Notes: a model not told the origin generated them from the letters alone. A stretch of 64,000 nucleotides of DNA from Saprospiraceae bacterium (GCA_016716185.1 JADJWV010000003.1:336824-400823), one strand, 5' to 3'; positions 1 to 11,806 are shown, numbered from the stretch's first letter. Made by a program: numbers and translations.

Positions 1-158
1 TAGAAAGCATTAGCTAATTTTCTGCTCCAGTTTTCATCATAAGCAATGTGATGACTTGCCTGTATCTTAAAATTTAGCTTCTCCGTTTCTTTGAATTCAA
101 CCAAGGCCATATCCAAACCATCCAGCGAGGTCCCCGACATCAGTCCAATGACTTTCAT
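1..158 (-). CDS. anmK: Anhydro-N-acetylmuramic acid kinase, N-terminal part
   Basis: Translating the minus strand from the ATG at 158-156 gives a protein that begins MKVIGLMSGTSLDGLDMALV, the diagnostic N-terminal nucleotide-binding motif (MSGTSxDGxD) of AnmK. AnmK phosphorylates and opens 1,6-anhydro-MurNAc to MurNAc-6-phosphate in cytoplasmic peptidoglycan recycling. Only the first 52 codons are in the window; the gene runs off the left edge. The start is supported because the motif normally lies within the first ten residues of the family. A self-complementary stretch lies upstream at 220-288. Confidence 0.88.
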   Translation of the reverse strand, partial: MKVIGLMSGTSLDGLDMALVEFKETEKLNFKIQASHHIAYDENWSRKLANAF

Positions 159-219
159 GTAATCATCATTTATAAATCAGGAATTTTAAACAGCTTAAAT
201 TTAAGAAGCGGTTTTAGCG

Positions 220-288
220 GGGACTTTTCGTCCCGATAAAATAAAGCTAACTGTTTCTTTTTTGAAGTATTATACCATTTTATCGGGA
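220..288. repeat. Overlapping inverted repeats upstream of anmK
   Basis: The 159-381 gap holds no gene. TCCCGATAAAAT (231-242) is perfectly complementary to ATTTTATCGGGA (277-288). The left arm also takes part in a compact hairpin, GGGAC-TTTTC-GTCCC (220-234), so the two structures exclude each other. On the anmK strand this lies in the possible leader, after the channel gene. There is no U-run typical of an intrinsic terminator. The role is unknown. Confidence 0.5.
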
Positions 289-381
289 TTTAGACTTTTC
301 TTCTGATCTTTGCTCTATCCACCCTGTTCCAATCTTCAACATCCTCGCTTTCTGCTTATCGCTTTCTGCTTTAGGCTTCCT

Positions 382-978
382 CTATCCCCCATTCTTCTCT
401 CTCAATTGATAAACCCGTTCAATATTTTTATCGGGGATCAGCCAGATGACGGCAACCCCTAAAACCAATATCCCTGAAATCAAAGGATAGGCGTAGGCCG
501 CAACCAATGCACTGATATAAGCAACCAGAGAAAGTTGTCCTTTGCGGTTTTGGAGCTGGTGAGCTTTGGTAAATTCTTCGGGATGCAGATGATGTTTCAC
601 TACCAGGGTTTGCAAAATGTAATACGCCATGGCTGCCATCAGGAGCACGGCACAATACAAAGCAATGGTGTTGTCTGCAAAATGATTTTCACCCATCCAA
701 GCTGTAGCAAAAGGAATGAGCGATAGCCAAAACAACAAATTCAAATTAGCCAGCATGATGCCAGAGGTAATCTTACTCATGCTGTGCATCATGTGATGGT
801 GGTTGCCCCAATAAATTCCAATATAGGCGAAACTCAGGGCATACGAAACAAAAACCGGTCACAAGGGCAATATATCGCTCCAAGACGAACCGTGAGGAAC
901 TTTCATTTCGAGGACCATGATGGTAATGATGATGGCGAGTACGCCGTCGCTGAAGGCTTCCAGTCTTGCTTTGGTCAT
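382..978 (-). pseudogene. TMEM175-family potassium channel, interrupted by an in-frame TGA
   Basis: Reading from the ATG at 978 gives MTKARLEAFSDGVLAIIITI..., with the R-x3-FSDGV signature of bacterial TMEM175 (DUF1211) potassium channels, then GIYWGNHHHMMHS and further hydrophobic segments. The total of 198 codons is the usual family length. Codon 40 is TGA (859-861) between LPL and PVFVSYALSF, a loop/TM position where relatives have a sense codon; one substitution from TGG would explain it. The downstream part (792-382) has its own ATG and could re-initiate, but would lack the first helix with FSDGV. This is either a nonsense mutation or a sequence error. lpxD ends 5 bases upstream of the ATG, so the two are probably co-transcribed. 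Confidence 0.75.
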
Positions 979-983
979 GACAT

Positions 984-1958
984 TCAAATTTTAAGTTTTG
1001 CCGGACTACCGAGGTAAACACCGGGTACATCCAGATCTTTGGTGACCAGCGCTCCCATACCGATGGTTACGCCGGAAGTGATTTTTAGTCCGTCGCGCAG
1101 GGTGGCGGATGGAGCCACCCAACAATCATCCCCCAATTCGGTGCTGCCTCCAATAAGCACATTCGCGATGACGAGGCAGTTTTTACCCAACTTTACGTTG
1201 TGTGCAACATGTACGAGATTGTCGATTTTACTGTTTTGGCCGATCACTGTATTTCCCAAAGTGCCTCTGTCGATGCAGGTATTTGATCCAACTTCAACAT
1301 CGTCTTCCAGAACAACACCTCCTAAATGAGGGAATTTAACATAATGGCCTTCCTGCGTTTTTGAATATCCAAATCCGTCAGAACCAATGGTAGTGTGGCT
1401 TTTTATCAAAACTCTTTTTCCGATTTTGCTTTGATCGTGAACCACGACGTGGCTGTGTATGATACTGCCTTCTCCGATCTCGCATTTCCCGATCAGGCAG
1501 AATGCTCCAATGCTCACGTTGTTGTCTATTTTGGCTTCCGGATCAATGATGGCATTAGGATGAATCATCGCTTGCGGAGGCGAAACAAATAGTTTTTGGA
1601 GAATTTGGATAAATGTTTCTTTGGGTGCTTCTGTAAAAATAAATGTTTGATTTCCTTCTGCTTTAACAAGGTCTTCCAGGCTTTGGTGTGCAATGACAAG
1701 ATTGGCTTTTAATGATGCAAGTTCCTGTGGATTTTTTACCTTGGCCGCGCCAAGCCAAATCAAACTTGTGTCATCGCTATTCTCTAAATTACTGGCTTTG
1801 TTGAAAGAAATGTTGGTTGGATCTCCTTCAATCCGATGTGGGTAAATAAGGCATCCCTGAACATCTGCGTAACTGAAATTCTTTTTTGTATTTGGAGACA
1901 TGTTTCCAGTGGAGATTCTATGATCCGGATCAGCCCCGAAATTAGTCAATAATTTCAA
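984..1958 (-). CDS. lpxD: UDP-3-O-acylglucosamine N-acyltransferase
   Basis: This 324-residue protein has an LpxD-like N-terminal domain (GDPTNISFNKASNLE) followed by a left-handed parallel beta-helix of hexapeptide repeats from about residue 125. Family landmarks are HTTIGSDGFGY, IDRGTLGNTVIGQNSKIDN and LVHVAHNV, which carries the expected catalytic histidine. LpxD transfers 3-hydroxyacyl chains to the glucosamine amine during lipid A synthesis in the cytoplasm. The first 25 residues are atypical, so the true start may be the Met around residue 20. It stands alone, without the usual lpxA/lpxC neighbours, and precedes the channel gene by 5 bases. Confidence 0.85.
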   Translation of the reverse strand: MKLLTNFGADPDHRISTGNMSPNTKKNFSYADVQGCLIYPHRIEGDPTNISFNKASNLENSDDTSLIWLGAAKVKNPQELASLKANLVIAHQSLEDLVKAEGNQTFIFTEAPKETFIQILQKLFVSPPQAMIHPNAIIDPEAKIDNNVSIGAFCLIGKCEIGEGSIIHSHVVVHDQSKIGKRVLIKSHTTIGSDGFGYSKTQEGHYVKFPHLGGVVLEDDVEVGSNTCIDRGTLGNTVIGQNSKIDNLVHVAHNVKLGKNCLVIANVLIGGSTELGDDCWVAPSATLRDGLKITSGVTIGMGALVTKDLDVPGVYLGSPAKLKI

Positions 1959-2071
1959 AGCGCATCAAACAACCTGCCACCCGGATACCGACTTCAGTAA
2001 ATAATCAAGATCCTGCCAAAATTGGGCTGGTATTCAGTTCCATAATTCGAAATGATTTATTAAAACCGGTA

Positions 2072-2581
2072 TCAGGTCTTTTTGCGCTTGGACATCATCT
2101 GATCGACACCGTCTGTAAATTCTTTAGAAGTTGGTGTATAACCTGTCTTACCTAAAGCATTGAAGCTGTATTGATTGGTTTTCTTGTCCTTATCGATGTC
2201 AAATAACCAAACTGTGGGATAACCCCTAACCCCAAATGATTGCTGCAAACTGTAATTCTGGTCGCGGATATTGTCGGGTACTGCAAAAGATCTTGGGAAA
2301 TCCAATTCGAGCAAAATAACATTCTTTTTAGCCCAGCTCTTGAATTCGTCTTTTACAAATACAGCCGCTGATAATCGCTTGCACCAACCACACCAATCGG
2401 ATCCTGTAAAATTTGCCAGGATCGGTTTACCGGTTTTTTTGGACTGGGCATAAGCTTCGTCCAGACTTACCAACCATCCTTCGTGAGTGGCTTTGTAAGG
2501 CCCTGTTTTTGAACTGGCCTGCGCCTGTGCAGTTTGGTTAAATGCCAGAAATGCAGCAAAAATGAAGAAGTATAATTTCAT
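2072..2581 (-). CDS. Exported thioredoxin-like protein with CGWC centre
   Basis: This 169-residue protein begins with a signal peptide (MKLYFFIFAAFLAFNQTAQAQA) and then shows a thioredoxin fold of the DUF255/thioredoxin_7 type. GSDWCGWCKRL (around residue 60) is the redox centre, and GVRGYPTVWLFD contains the cis-proline. It is expected to act in the periplasm on protein disulfides. The gene is isolated from its neighbours by 113 and 425 bases. The exact substrate cannot be told from sequence. Confidence 0.85.
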   Translation of the reverse strand: MKLYFFIFAAFLAFNQTAQAQASSKTGPYKATHEGWLVSLDEAYAQSKKTGKPILANFTGSDWCGWCKRLSAAVFVKDEFKSWAKKNVILLELDFPRSFAVPDNIRDQNYSLQQSFGVRGYPTVWLFDIDKDKKTNQYSFNALGKTGYTPTSKEFTDGVDQMMSKRKKT

Positions 2582-3006
2582 GTATCTAGTTTTTAAATGA
2601 TGATTATTGGAATTCTTATTAATCAGAACGCAAATTTATGCATGTTCGGGTAATAAAACATCCAATTTCAATTTCGGTTTAATGCTATATATGTTATATA
2701 AATTGAAAATTCGTCCTTGAATCCGGGATTTTATATTTTTCAAATGTATTTATGGTCGGATTTTGCCTGTTTTTTTGCTTTTTTTAAGGATCTATTGTGT
2801 TCATTAAGCTCATTGCGGCGAAAGTTTTAACACATTAAAACAATGTTAAAATGTCGAAACTGCTGAGGACAATGCCAATTGAGCCCATAATTTATCAAGC
2901 TGAAAGCGATGGATCTTTATTTCATCCCTGGAGATGGATTCACTGAAGTGAATGTATCGCGGGGTCGGGTTCAATTATATCCAATGATCAGCGGCAACTG
3001 CGTCAT
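2582..3006. other. Intergenic region without a recognisable gene
   Basis: This 425-base AT-rich gap sits between the thioredoxin gene and the deiodinase-like gene. I see no open frame with coding character, no tRNA and no strong terminator. The end near 2582 must contain the thioredoxin promoter, but I could not identify a convincing TAnnTTTG box. Confidence 0.4.
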
Positions 3007-4335
3007 TTATATAAAAATAACTTTCCTGTAATAATGCTGCCCTTTCGGGTTGCTAAGTTTTAGAATATACATCCCGTTGCTCAGCCCCTTGCGGTCTATG
3101 GTTGCTATTTCCTGAAACCACGAACTTCGGATGATCTGTCCCCGGTCATTAAGCAATTGGTAAGCATCGTATTGGTTGGTCCGGATCCGTAAAATCTCTT
3201 CCGCCGGAACCAGAAACACTTTTACATCAGCAACAACATCTTCTTCCAAGGCTGTAGGTTCCTCCGATTGAACCGTGATCCTGAAACTGCTTCTGTTTGT
3301 TGGATCATCTACATTCCGCATACCCATTCGCAGTCTGGCTGTCCCGGGATCTGGCCCTGTAAAAATATCGATGATGAACTCCATTTCCTGTCCCGGCTCC
3401 AGGCTGATTTGGGTGCTGTCTACATCTGCAGGATAACAAACATCCAAACACATACTTGAGGACCACCCAGCCGGTAAGTCGTTGAGCAATCTCTGAATTT
3501 CGATCCTGACTTTGTTATTCCCTGTATTTTTTAAAGTTCCGGATACATAGCTTACTCCATTCACTTCCGCTTTGACGACGCTGTCTGTTTTCATTTGAAA
3601 GCTAAACGTCGATATTCCTGTTCCTACACTATCGCAAACACTTTGAGGATCCAAAAATTTTTGAACATCGCAAAAGATATCGTCTGGATCGCGGTCAAAC
3701 CAGGCATGTTTGATTTTTATCCGGCCATCGGTATCAACCAAAGTGGCGTTGTTTGGAGCCGGACCGTAATGGTACCACCATTCGTTACAGGGTCCGTCAA
3801 TAAGAATCTTCGCATCTATCTTGTGTGCCAGAAGCATGTCTTCTATAATGCGCTTTCTCTCGCCGTAGGTTGCTGGTTGGCGATATAATATTCCAGCACC
3901 AATATTTTGCTGTCCGGTATTCACTCTTCCGAAATAGGGACTGATGTCCTTATCTGGATGAGCCTCTACTGTATACACCACCACGATTTCGATTTGATCC
4001 TTGAATTGGGCGAAGAGCTCGTTGATCTCTGGAATCTTGCCTCTAAAGACCGGGCAGGTGTAACTTGAAGAAATGAGCAATACGGGTTTCCCCTTATCGA
4101 GCATTTCAGACAGACGGAAATAGCCCCCATTGATATCGTATAACTGAAAGTCATGGGCAGTATCCAGATAGCGATAACCGCTGTTTTCAAAATTACCCAG
4201 GTAGTTCTGGATCTCACAAATGCTGTCGCTGAAAAGAGGTCGGCTGGTCAATCCAATAAATGGTTTCAGGAAAGCCTGCCCCGACAAATTCCACAAGAAG
4301 CATAATATCATCGAGCTGATTAGGAGATGGCGCAT
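3007..4335 (-). CDS. Type IX-secreted protein with an iodothyronine-deiodinase-like thioredoxin domain
   Basis: This 442-residue protein has an N-terminal signal peptide, then a thioredoxin-fold domain (about residues 60-230), a beta-rich middle, and a C-terminal type IX sorting domain (NGMYILKLSNPKGQHYYRKV). The thioredoxin part resembles iodothyronine deiodinases: SSSYTCPVFRGKIPEI aligns with the deiodinase active-site stretch, and VVVYTVEAHPDKD with the conserved Y-x-x-E-A-H-P. A cysteine occupies the position of the catalytic selenocysteine. The fold assignment is fairly firm but the activity is inferred; a peroxiredoxin-like role is equally possible. The protein should be exported through the SprA translocon encoded next to it. 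It lies 62 bases downstream of the sprA stop on the same strand. Confidence 0.75.
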   Translation of the reverse strand: MRHLLISSMILCFLWNLSGQAFLKPFIGLTSRPLFSDSICEIQNYLGNFENSGYRYLDTAHDFQLYDINGGYFRLSEMLDKGKPVLLISSSYTCPVFRGKIPEINELFAQFKDQIEIVVVYTVEAHPDKDISPYFGRVNTGQQNIGAGILYRQPATYGERKRIIEDMLLAHKIDAKILIDGPCNEWWYHYGPAPNNATLVDTDGRIKIKHAWFDRDPDDIFCDVQKFLDPQSVCDSVGTGISTFSFQMKTDSVVKAEVNGVSYVSGTLKNTGNNKVRIEIQRLLNDLPAGWSSSMCLDVCYPADVDSTQISLEPGQEMEFIIDIFTGPDPGTARLRMGMRNVDDPTNRSSFRITVQSEEPTALEEDVVADVKVFLVPAEEILRIRTNQYDAYQLLNDRGQIIRSSWFQEIATIDRKGLSNGMYILKLSNPKGQHYYRKVIFI

Positions 4336-4397
4336 ATTTCTTTTTCAATTTAGACACTGCAAATTAGAAATCGTTTAATACGCCTTTCGGGAACGCA

Positions 4398-7300
4398 CTA
4401 ATTCAAAGTATACTGCACATTCAACCCCCCATTGATGCGAACATCTTTATACTGGCTCTGCACATAGGGGATTGTCTTTCGGTAATCTACAAACAATCGT
4501 ATGTTCAAATTTTTACTCATGCTGTATTTGATCGCCGGGGTAAAACTGATCTGTTTGGATCCGCTGTTATCCTGTGCATTGACGTTTGCATCAAGCCTGT
4601 GAATTTTTGTCCGGTTGTCATTGATCCCAAAGTCGAAACTGATTTCGAGATCGTTTCCTTTCGGATTGTTGATGTTGGCATCCGGATCTATTTCTTCTTC
4701 ACCATCTTTCGTTTTCTTTTTCTTCTTTTTGGTTTTCTTGGGCGGTTTGTAATCTTTGTTCAAAGCTTTCATTCCGGGCAACCAGGCCAGAAATACATCT
4801 TTAATGATGTATCCCATTTTAATGGTATAGGTCGTAGCCTTAGTTTCCAGCAATTGGCCGTCGATGCCGTTTCTTAAATTCAGATTCCGGTTTTTGTTGT
4901 AATCCAAACCGAGCTCCATCCCGGCTTTAGTTTTTATATTTACTCCGATCAGCGGGGCAAATTGCTCTGCAATCACTAGTTCGGGAACTTCGTAACGGGC
5001 GTGATAAGAAGCGCGCGAATCGTTTCCTCTTCTTGCAAGCGGAACCTCATTGGCGTCTTTCCGATAATCCAGGTTGCTTTTGAAGCTATTTATGGTCAAT
5101 GTGTTCTTGTACGAATGGCGGATGCTGAAATCCTGGAAAATATCTTTAAGTCCTTTCAATTTGCTGAGTCCATTGTAGCTCACTATCCAGTTGGGTAATG
5201 GTAAAGTCTCAAACAGATCGAGACCAACTTTATTGGGGTCCTTATCGGTGTATGCTGCAAAAAATGCGGGAGCTACAACATCGATGTGATCGCCCTGAAA
5301 TCCATCCCGGTAATCGGGATTGGTTGGACTTAGATTCTTAATCCCCAAACGATCGGCAACACGCTGCGAGATGATCGGTCTGGCATCGCTAAACCGGTCA
5401 AACACATCGTTGATGTCGCTGGCAAATATGGTTTGCAGGGATATGTAAGATAAACTCAACTGGCCGTTTTCAAATGGGGTGAAATGTTGAAATCCCAAAG
5501 TATTGGTACCAATGATGCTGTCGTACTTAAATGTCTCTGAATAATCTTTAGTATAGGTTCTGTCTACGTTCAGATCGATGCTAAAATCCTTTAGTTCGAG
5601 TTTAAATTTAAAACTCAGGGTATTGGAGTTCTTCTGCAACATTTCTTTGTTGAAATAACAACTTTGAGAGATCCATCCTTTTTCTGCTGCTTTATCGAGC
5701 CATCCGTCTTCACTGAAATCCGGTTGTCCCCCGGTGATGAAACTAAAACCGGGTGCATCAAAGCCCGAGCTCAAACCCATCAGTTCGGGCTTTTCCATAA
5801 ATCCGGGTATGGTGGTTCCTTTGTTTTCAGCATAACTCATCTGCATGCGCTTGAGCATGGTAATCGGTGTCAGGGCAGCCTTCATCCATGGATTGGGCTT
5901 GTCTGATTTGGCATTCTTCCGGTCCTTGGATTTTTCATCTTTTTTCGGATCGGTTTGGTTTCGCACCGATGGTCTGAATCTACCGGAAGCCGGACCTTCG
6001 CTGTTGTATTTTTTAAGAAATGCAGATTTATTGATCAGGGTTGAAAAATTCAATTCACCCGTGACGCTGATATTCTGGGTATTTGAAATAACTGAACCAA
6101 GACTATCGATGGAGTTAATAGATCCACCTGCCCAATTGAAATTAGCAGTGTATTGGGTGCGGATGGTCACAAAATCCAATAGCGGAAATAGTTTTGTTGG
6201 CAATTGATAAGAAATGGTGAAATTATGACGGTAGTCTTTGGTTCGGCCAAAAGATTTTAAATTATCTCGCAAAAATCTTCCGCGTTCGCTGGCCTGAACT
6301 TCCTGATCAGTTAACGGATTGACATAAGCTTGGCGAAGCGGATTAAAAGTAATTTCATCTACTGCAGCCTCATTCTTAGCACTGAAATTAATCTTAATTG
6401 ATCTGGTCAGATCCCAGTTCAACGTATAATCCCGGGTCCATGCAAACTTCCGATCTTCCCAGGTACTGTATTTGGGATCAGCAAAACGGTATGTTCTTGT
6501 TGCTGCTTTCCTGTTGAGATTGTTTCTCACTGAAAAAGAATTCGGAACCGGATTGAAATTAAAATCGCCGATAAATTTCAGATGCGGACTTGTAACTAAT
6601 TTCTTGAAGGGTTCGATATATTTTGGTGTCAGGGTATAATTGTAATCGACACCTCCCTGCTGAGTTTTGAGTTCGTCTTTTGCAATGATGGGATTATGCT
6701 TGTTGGCCACTGAATGGGAATAACTCACTGAGAAGTTTGAAATGTCCCATGGTTTTGGTTTGCCACTTCCTTTTCTTTCTTTGCGAACATTATTGAATGC
6801 AATACTTTTTATTTCGGAGAAATCGATGGCGCGATCCCGGATGGAATCTTTTTGAGCCTGGTTGCTTGCCGCATTGACTTTATCCTTGAGTTCGATGTCC
6901 GTATCGTTGGGATCGTATTGGGGTGTCAGGGTCGTATTGGAATATTGCAGAGCCATTGGAATTTTTATACCTACACTCTGTGGTAAAAATTTATCCAAAG
7001 AGATGTTAAGTCCGGCATCCAATTGGACTGTTTCATAGGTAGCACGCTGATCCAGTTTTTGATCGATGCCACCCCAGCCAACAGATGCATAATTACCGGC
7101 AACGCTGATATTGCCAAGATCTGCCAATTGCATTTCTGCACGAACGGTCGCGGCGACTCCGCCTTTTTCTTCGAGGCCCGATAAACGCAATTCATTGAAC
7201 CAGACTTCGAGGTCTTCTACGACTTCGGAACTTTTATTTCTAAAACCTATGAGTACCCCTCTGACCAATCCGATGGTTGGGTTTCCAACCACTTTAACGG

Positions 7301-10300
7301 TATTTTTTGGTTTTTCCGGATCAGGTTTTGAATAGGCCCCAAAATCAGGAACGACGTTGTTTCTTTCTGTTTTCAGATCCAACAACAGCTGGAGCGGAAA
7401 ATCAAATTCATTGTCCTTAAGCCAGATGGAATCCCTCTGATCAAAATGTTGTTCATCAGAAAATCGCAGCGGGATTTCGTATTCGTAATAGTTGTCTGTA
7501 AAATCTTTTCCCAATCTGATAAAAACGCAAAGTCCTTTATTGTCCTTGGACTTAAGAGATTCACCGTGCACGAACATTTTTAATCTTTTGTACTTGCGGA
7601 TATCGAGATCGATGATCTTGTATACGGATTGCGAACAGTTGGGTTTCAGGTCTTCTTTCTTTAACAAAATGGAAGATTCGTTCTGAGGTATATCGGCGAA
7701 TTGCGAACTGTAAAAGCGCTCTCTTTGAATTCCCGGTGGTGTGGTATAGTTGAATGGTGTTTTCCCTGCATTTTCCTCAATATCAACTTTATCGAGGATG
7801 AGTACTTTATTTCCTGCATCCTGAGCATCGCAAACATCTTCAAATTTTCTCCATGCATTTCTACCCAGTTGGAATTTGATAAAGCGAAACGTAACCGTTT
7901 GGTCAAATCCCGAAAACAACATCCTCATGCTTTGAATGGATCTGAAATCCTGGATCTCTCCAATCTTGTTTGTGAACGATCTCACCGGAATACGGAAACG
8001 ATACCATACTTCATCGTCCGGAAGACCCGGTACCCGAACGATTACAGTGTCCGTTATGAAATTATCGAGTGAAGCCGGATCAAAGTCAATTTTATTGTCA
8101 GCGGTTTTCCGAATTGGAATTTCATAATTGTAATAAGATTCAATTTCGTTCAGGGACTTATCAAAATTGATGTCTTCCTGATCCGGATAACCCGTGTAGG
8201 CTGTAGATTGAATGTTTCCGGTTTCGATCTGTGCATTGCCTTCGGGCATATTGTAGCGTTTGTACTTATCGGTGACCGGAATATTGGGCGCAAAAGTGTT
8301 CGAGCGATATGAGATGTAATCATCGTTGGCCGGGTCCTTTGCAAGCTCAGCAAAGGCTGTCGGATTTAAAAAGTTCTGTTGTTGTGATATGTATCCTGAC
8401 AGAAAAGTATTTTCATCTTTTTCAAAATTATCAGAGACGCTGTTTAATCCATCGAATCCGAGATCCTGTCTTTCGCGGTTGTTGATATCAAAGCTGCTGG
8501 TGATTGGAGGAAATCGGCTGACTTTTCCGAATACGGATGGATCGGTCAATAAATTCAGATCAGGTGTTGGTAATCCGTGTTCGAATTGTTGTTTGCCATC
8601 TTTGAAAATATCCTCTGAGAAATTTCCAAGTTGCACATACAATTTACCGTCGCCCGTTACGGGTTCTGAACCATTTGCTTTGGGAAGAAATGGATTTAAC
8701 ATCCAGAAGTCGATGTATTCCACATTGTTGGCTTCGAAATCATTGGTATTGAGACGGGTCATCAAACCAGCCCAGCGGGTTTCGGGTTGCAACAATTTGT
8801 TGTCGCGATCGATCCCTGCAGTGAATACGTTTCCAAAAAGTGGGTCGTTAGCTTGCAATCCACCGTTGATGTCGAAATTATAAGGACCCTTTTCCGATGG
8901 ATAGTAAGTCATATCAAAAGTCAGCTCGGTACTGAAACCAATGGGCCGTTGTTTGTTGGGAAATATTTCAATTTCGTCGACCAGCCTCGTATAATGATTG
9001 TTGGCATTTAATGTACTCACGCGTGCAAAATCATCAATGCGGTACCAGGACAGTAATGCCCTGTTGGCATTGCTGATGACATTATCGTAAATACCGGAAC
9101 CCTGAAATGGTAAATCGTTGATGCCCTGTGGTGCACTGGCCAATACCCATTGTGAAACATTAAATCCGAGTCCGATACCTGGATGATGCGCCTTCGAAAT
9201 CGTCGATGTATACAACTCCACCTTCGCTTCCCTGTTGGTTGATGGTATTGGAGTGTCCTGGTAATAAAGCAGCTCCTTCTGCTTCAAGCTTCCATGAAGA
9301 AGCTTCCTTGGTTGAATAAAAAGGAAGTTTATCGAGAACGCGGGTCATCCAGGGAGCTTTTTTAGCCACGTTAAAATCCAGACCGACAATTCGATTATTA
9401 ATTGGATCCTCGCCTATATTTACTTTTTTCGGTAAATGGTTTTTCAAATAAATGCATGTAGGTAGCTCCCACACTCCAGTCTTTTCGTTTGGAGTATTCG
9501 GCTCTCAAACCGATCATGGTTTTGGTCTGAAAGCTGAACAAGGCACTGTCTTCAAAATCGACATTGATGGGTACGCCCGACTGAAGCAAGGCCTCGTTGA
9601 GAATCGTCACCTTGCCGAGATTGCGATCGACGATGTAATCAGACCCCTCAACTAACGATCGTGAGCCTGCACTGACTACCACCCTTGCATTGGGGTCCAG
9701 GTTGAATGTATTCAGCGAAATTTCATTTGATTTTCCTGATTTGTATGAACCCCGGATGATAAATTGATTGGATTTCAATTCTCGCCTGGCAGAAGTAATC
9801 GATGTATCGTAGAGGGCTGTATATTTATATTTATCGAAAATGGTTCGGGCCAGCATGGTGTCTTTATTGGGCACTACATTGACCAGTAATTTATAAAGCG
9901 AAGATCCAAAGGGCTCCAATACAGGGAAAATCACTGCACCACTGGCTGGAATTACGGTTTGCCCTGAAATAAAATCAAACACCCCATCCGGTTGAGGATC
10001 GTTGGTTTTATTGAGGAAGTCCATGCGGAATAAATTCAACAATGGATAACCGTCAATTTCCTGAATGTATCGTTTGGGTTTACCGTCGCGGTCCTCGTAA
10101 TAAATGTCGATGGTAAAATCATCCGGATTGAGATTGAAGCCTCCAGTAGGATAAACGTTTTTCATCATTTGCCTGTAGGAGGGTAGATCGGTACGCTGTG
10201 CAGATGATTTTAACATCTTCACAAAAATGACTTTATAACTCAGCGAATCGGATTTTACTTCTGAAGTAAACTCACCTACTTTGTAGGTGGCCCCGGATCT

Positions 10301-11806
10301 TGGATCGATGTCCCTGCCATTTTGCAAATAATGGTAAGCAACTGCCAACACTTGATTGGGACGGGGTCTGAGGCGCAGTGAAATGAAACCGAGGTCAGCG
10401 TGGTAGCTGTATTCACTTTGATTCAAGCGGCGTGCGCGGACTTTTTCAAAATCGCGTCCCTGTTTCAGATTCAATCCATTGGGATCCGACAAATAGCGAA
10501 CGACTTTATTGAGATCGCGTGCTTCCGGATTTTCTAAAATTTTATCCAGGAGCGTATTGGAAGTATTGGAAGGTACTTCCACGCCGCTTTTGTCTTTGGA
10601 CACGGCCCTGCCCGGAAGATAAGATTGTGCAGCCATTTCGCCCATGTCAAACTGCTCGGGATCAGACACGCCTAAATCTGCCAGCGCTACGATGTCTCTT
10701 AATTCGGTTTCCCGGCTGTTTTGTGCATCTTCTGTAATCCAGACTTCGATGTCCTTTACTTTAAACTGACTATTGATCTCCGGAAGTTTTTCGAGAGCGA
10801 ATTCGTAAGTGTTCCGGTTGTAAGGACTTAAAAAGAAATGTCTGTTTTCGTCGTAACCATCCGGCCTGATTTCAAATTCCTGAATGACACCTCCCCCTTT
10901 GACCTGAATGTTTTCCTGTTTCGATTTTTGTTGGGAGATCAACCCGGTAAGCCGCAAATAACCAAATTGCCAGTCGGTTTTAAAGCCAAAAAGATTCTGG
11001 CTGCCCTGAATCAATTTGGTTCGCAAAGGCAGGCTGACATTTCCTGCTTCGATTTTTTTGATGATGTCGTCTTCCGAATATTTTTCTGAGTCATACGCGA
11101 GTTTGAGTTTGTTTTCAAAATCAAATGCCGCTTTGGTATCGTAGTTGGCGTTTAATTTGAGTTTGTCGCCGATGCTGCCCGTAAGATCCATGCGGATGTC
11201 GGTATCGAAATCGGGACCCCACTGGCGTTTTTGATAATCCTGTAATTGCGGATTGTCCGTAAAATTGTAATAACCACCTACAAAAAAGCCTATGGAACCC
11301 TGGGGCTTGATGTCAATGCCAAATCCACCAAACAATTTATCGGCAAGATTCTTTTTGAGGTCGATTTTTGTAATGGGGTCAATGAGTTCACCGTATGATT
11401 TTTTTCCAGTAGAAATGCCCGCCAGTTCTTTATAGTAATCTTTGTCTTGTTGTCTCGCTTTAAACTTCATGTATTCGTCGAAAGTCAGGGTCGTACCGGG
11501 CCTGTACTCGACGTCGCCCACTTTTTCTGTAACCTTAAAGCTGTTGGTTTGCGGATCGTATTCAATATCCTGGTCGATAGAATTGGGGTCTTTGAGGTCG
11601 AATGGATTTTTAATGCGGTTTTCGACAAAATTACCCGGACGATCTTTCAAAGGCACGGTGTCCCGGCTCATTTTTACGGGCAATTCATTCCAATCAGGAA
11701 TATGACGTCCTCCCTCAGCTGCAACCGAAATAACAATACAAACAGAGGCCAGTATCGGCAAAAGCAAGCTACCCAAATGATTCATAGAGACATTAAAATA
11801 GTTCAT
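4398..11806 (-). CDS. sprA: SprA/Sov outer-membrane translocon of the type IX secretion system (two frameshifts)
   Basis: Three overlapping frames join into one protein of about 2468 residues, the normal size of SprA, the 36-strand outer-membrane pore for type IX secretion and gliding. The N-terminal part (11806-9430) starts with a signal peptide and contains GGFGIDIKPQGSIGFFVGG and the repeated barrel segments. The short middle part has INNRIVGLDFNV and VYIDDFEGASS. The C-terminal part begins GIGLGFNVSQWVLASAPQG and ends ...GGLNVQYTLN. Two one-base insertions split it: one in the A6 run (T6 on the plus strand, 9424-9429) after FEKPFTEK, the other near 9180-9188 after DDFEGASS. Removing both restores an uninterrupted frame. 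The protein is expected to be needed for the cargo proteins in this window, so sequence error is more likely than gene decay. Confidence 0.9.
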
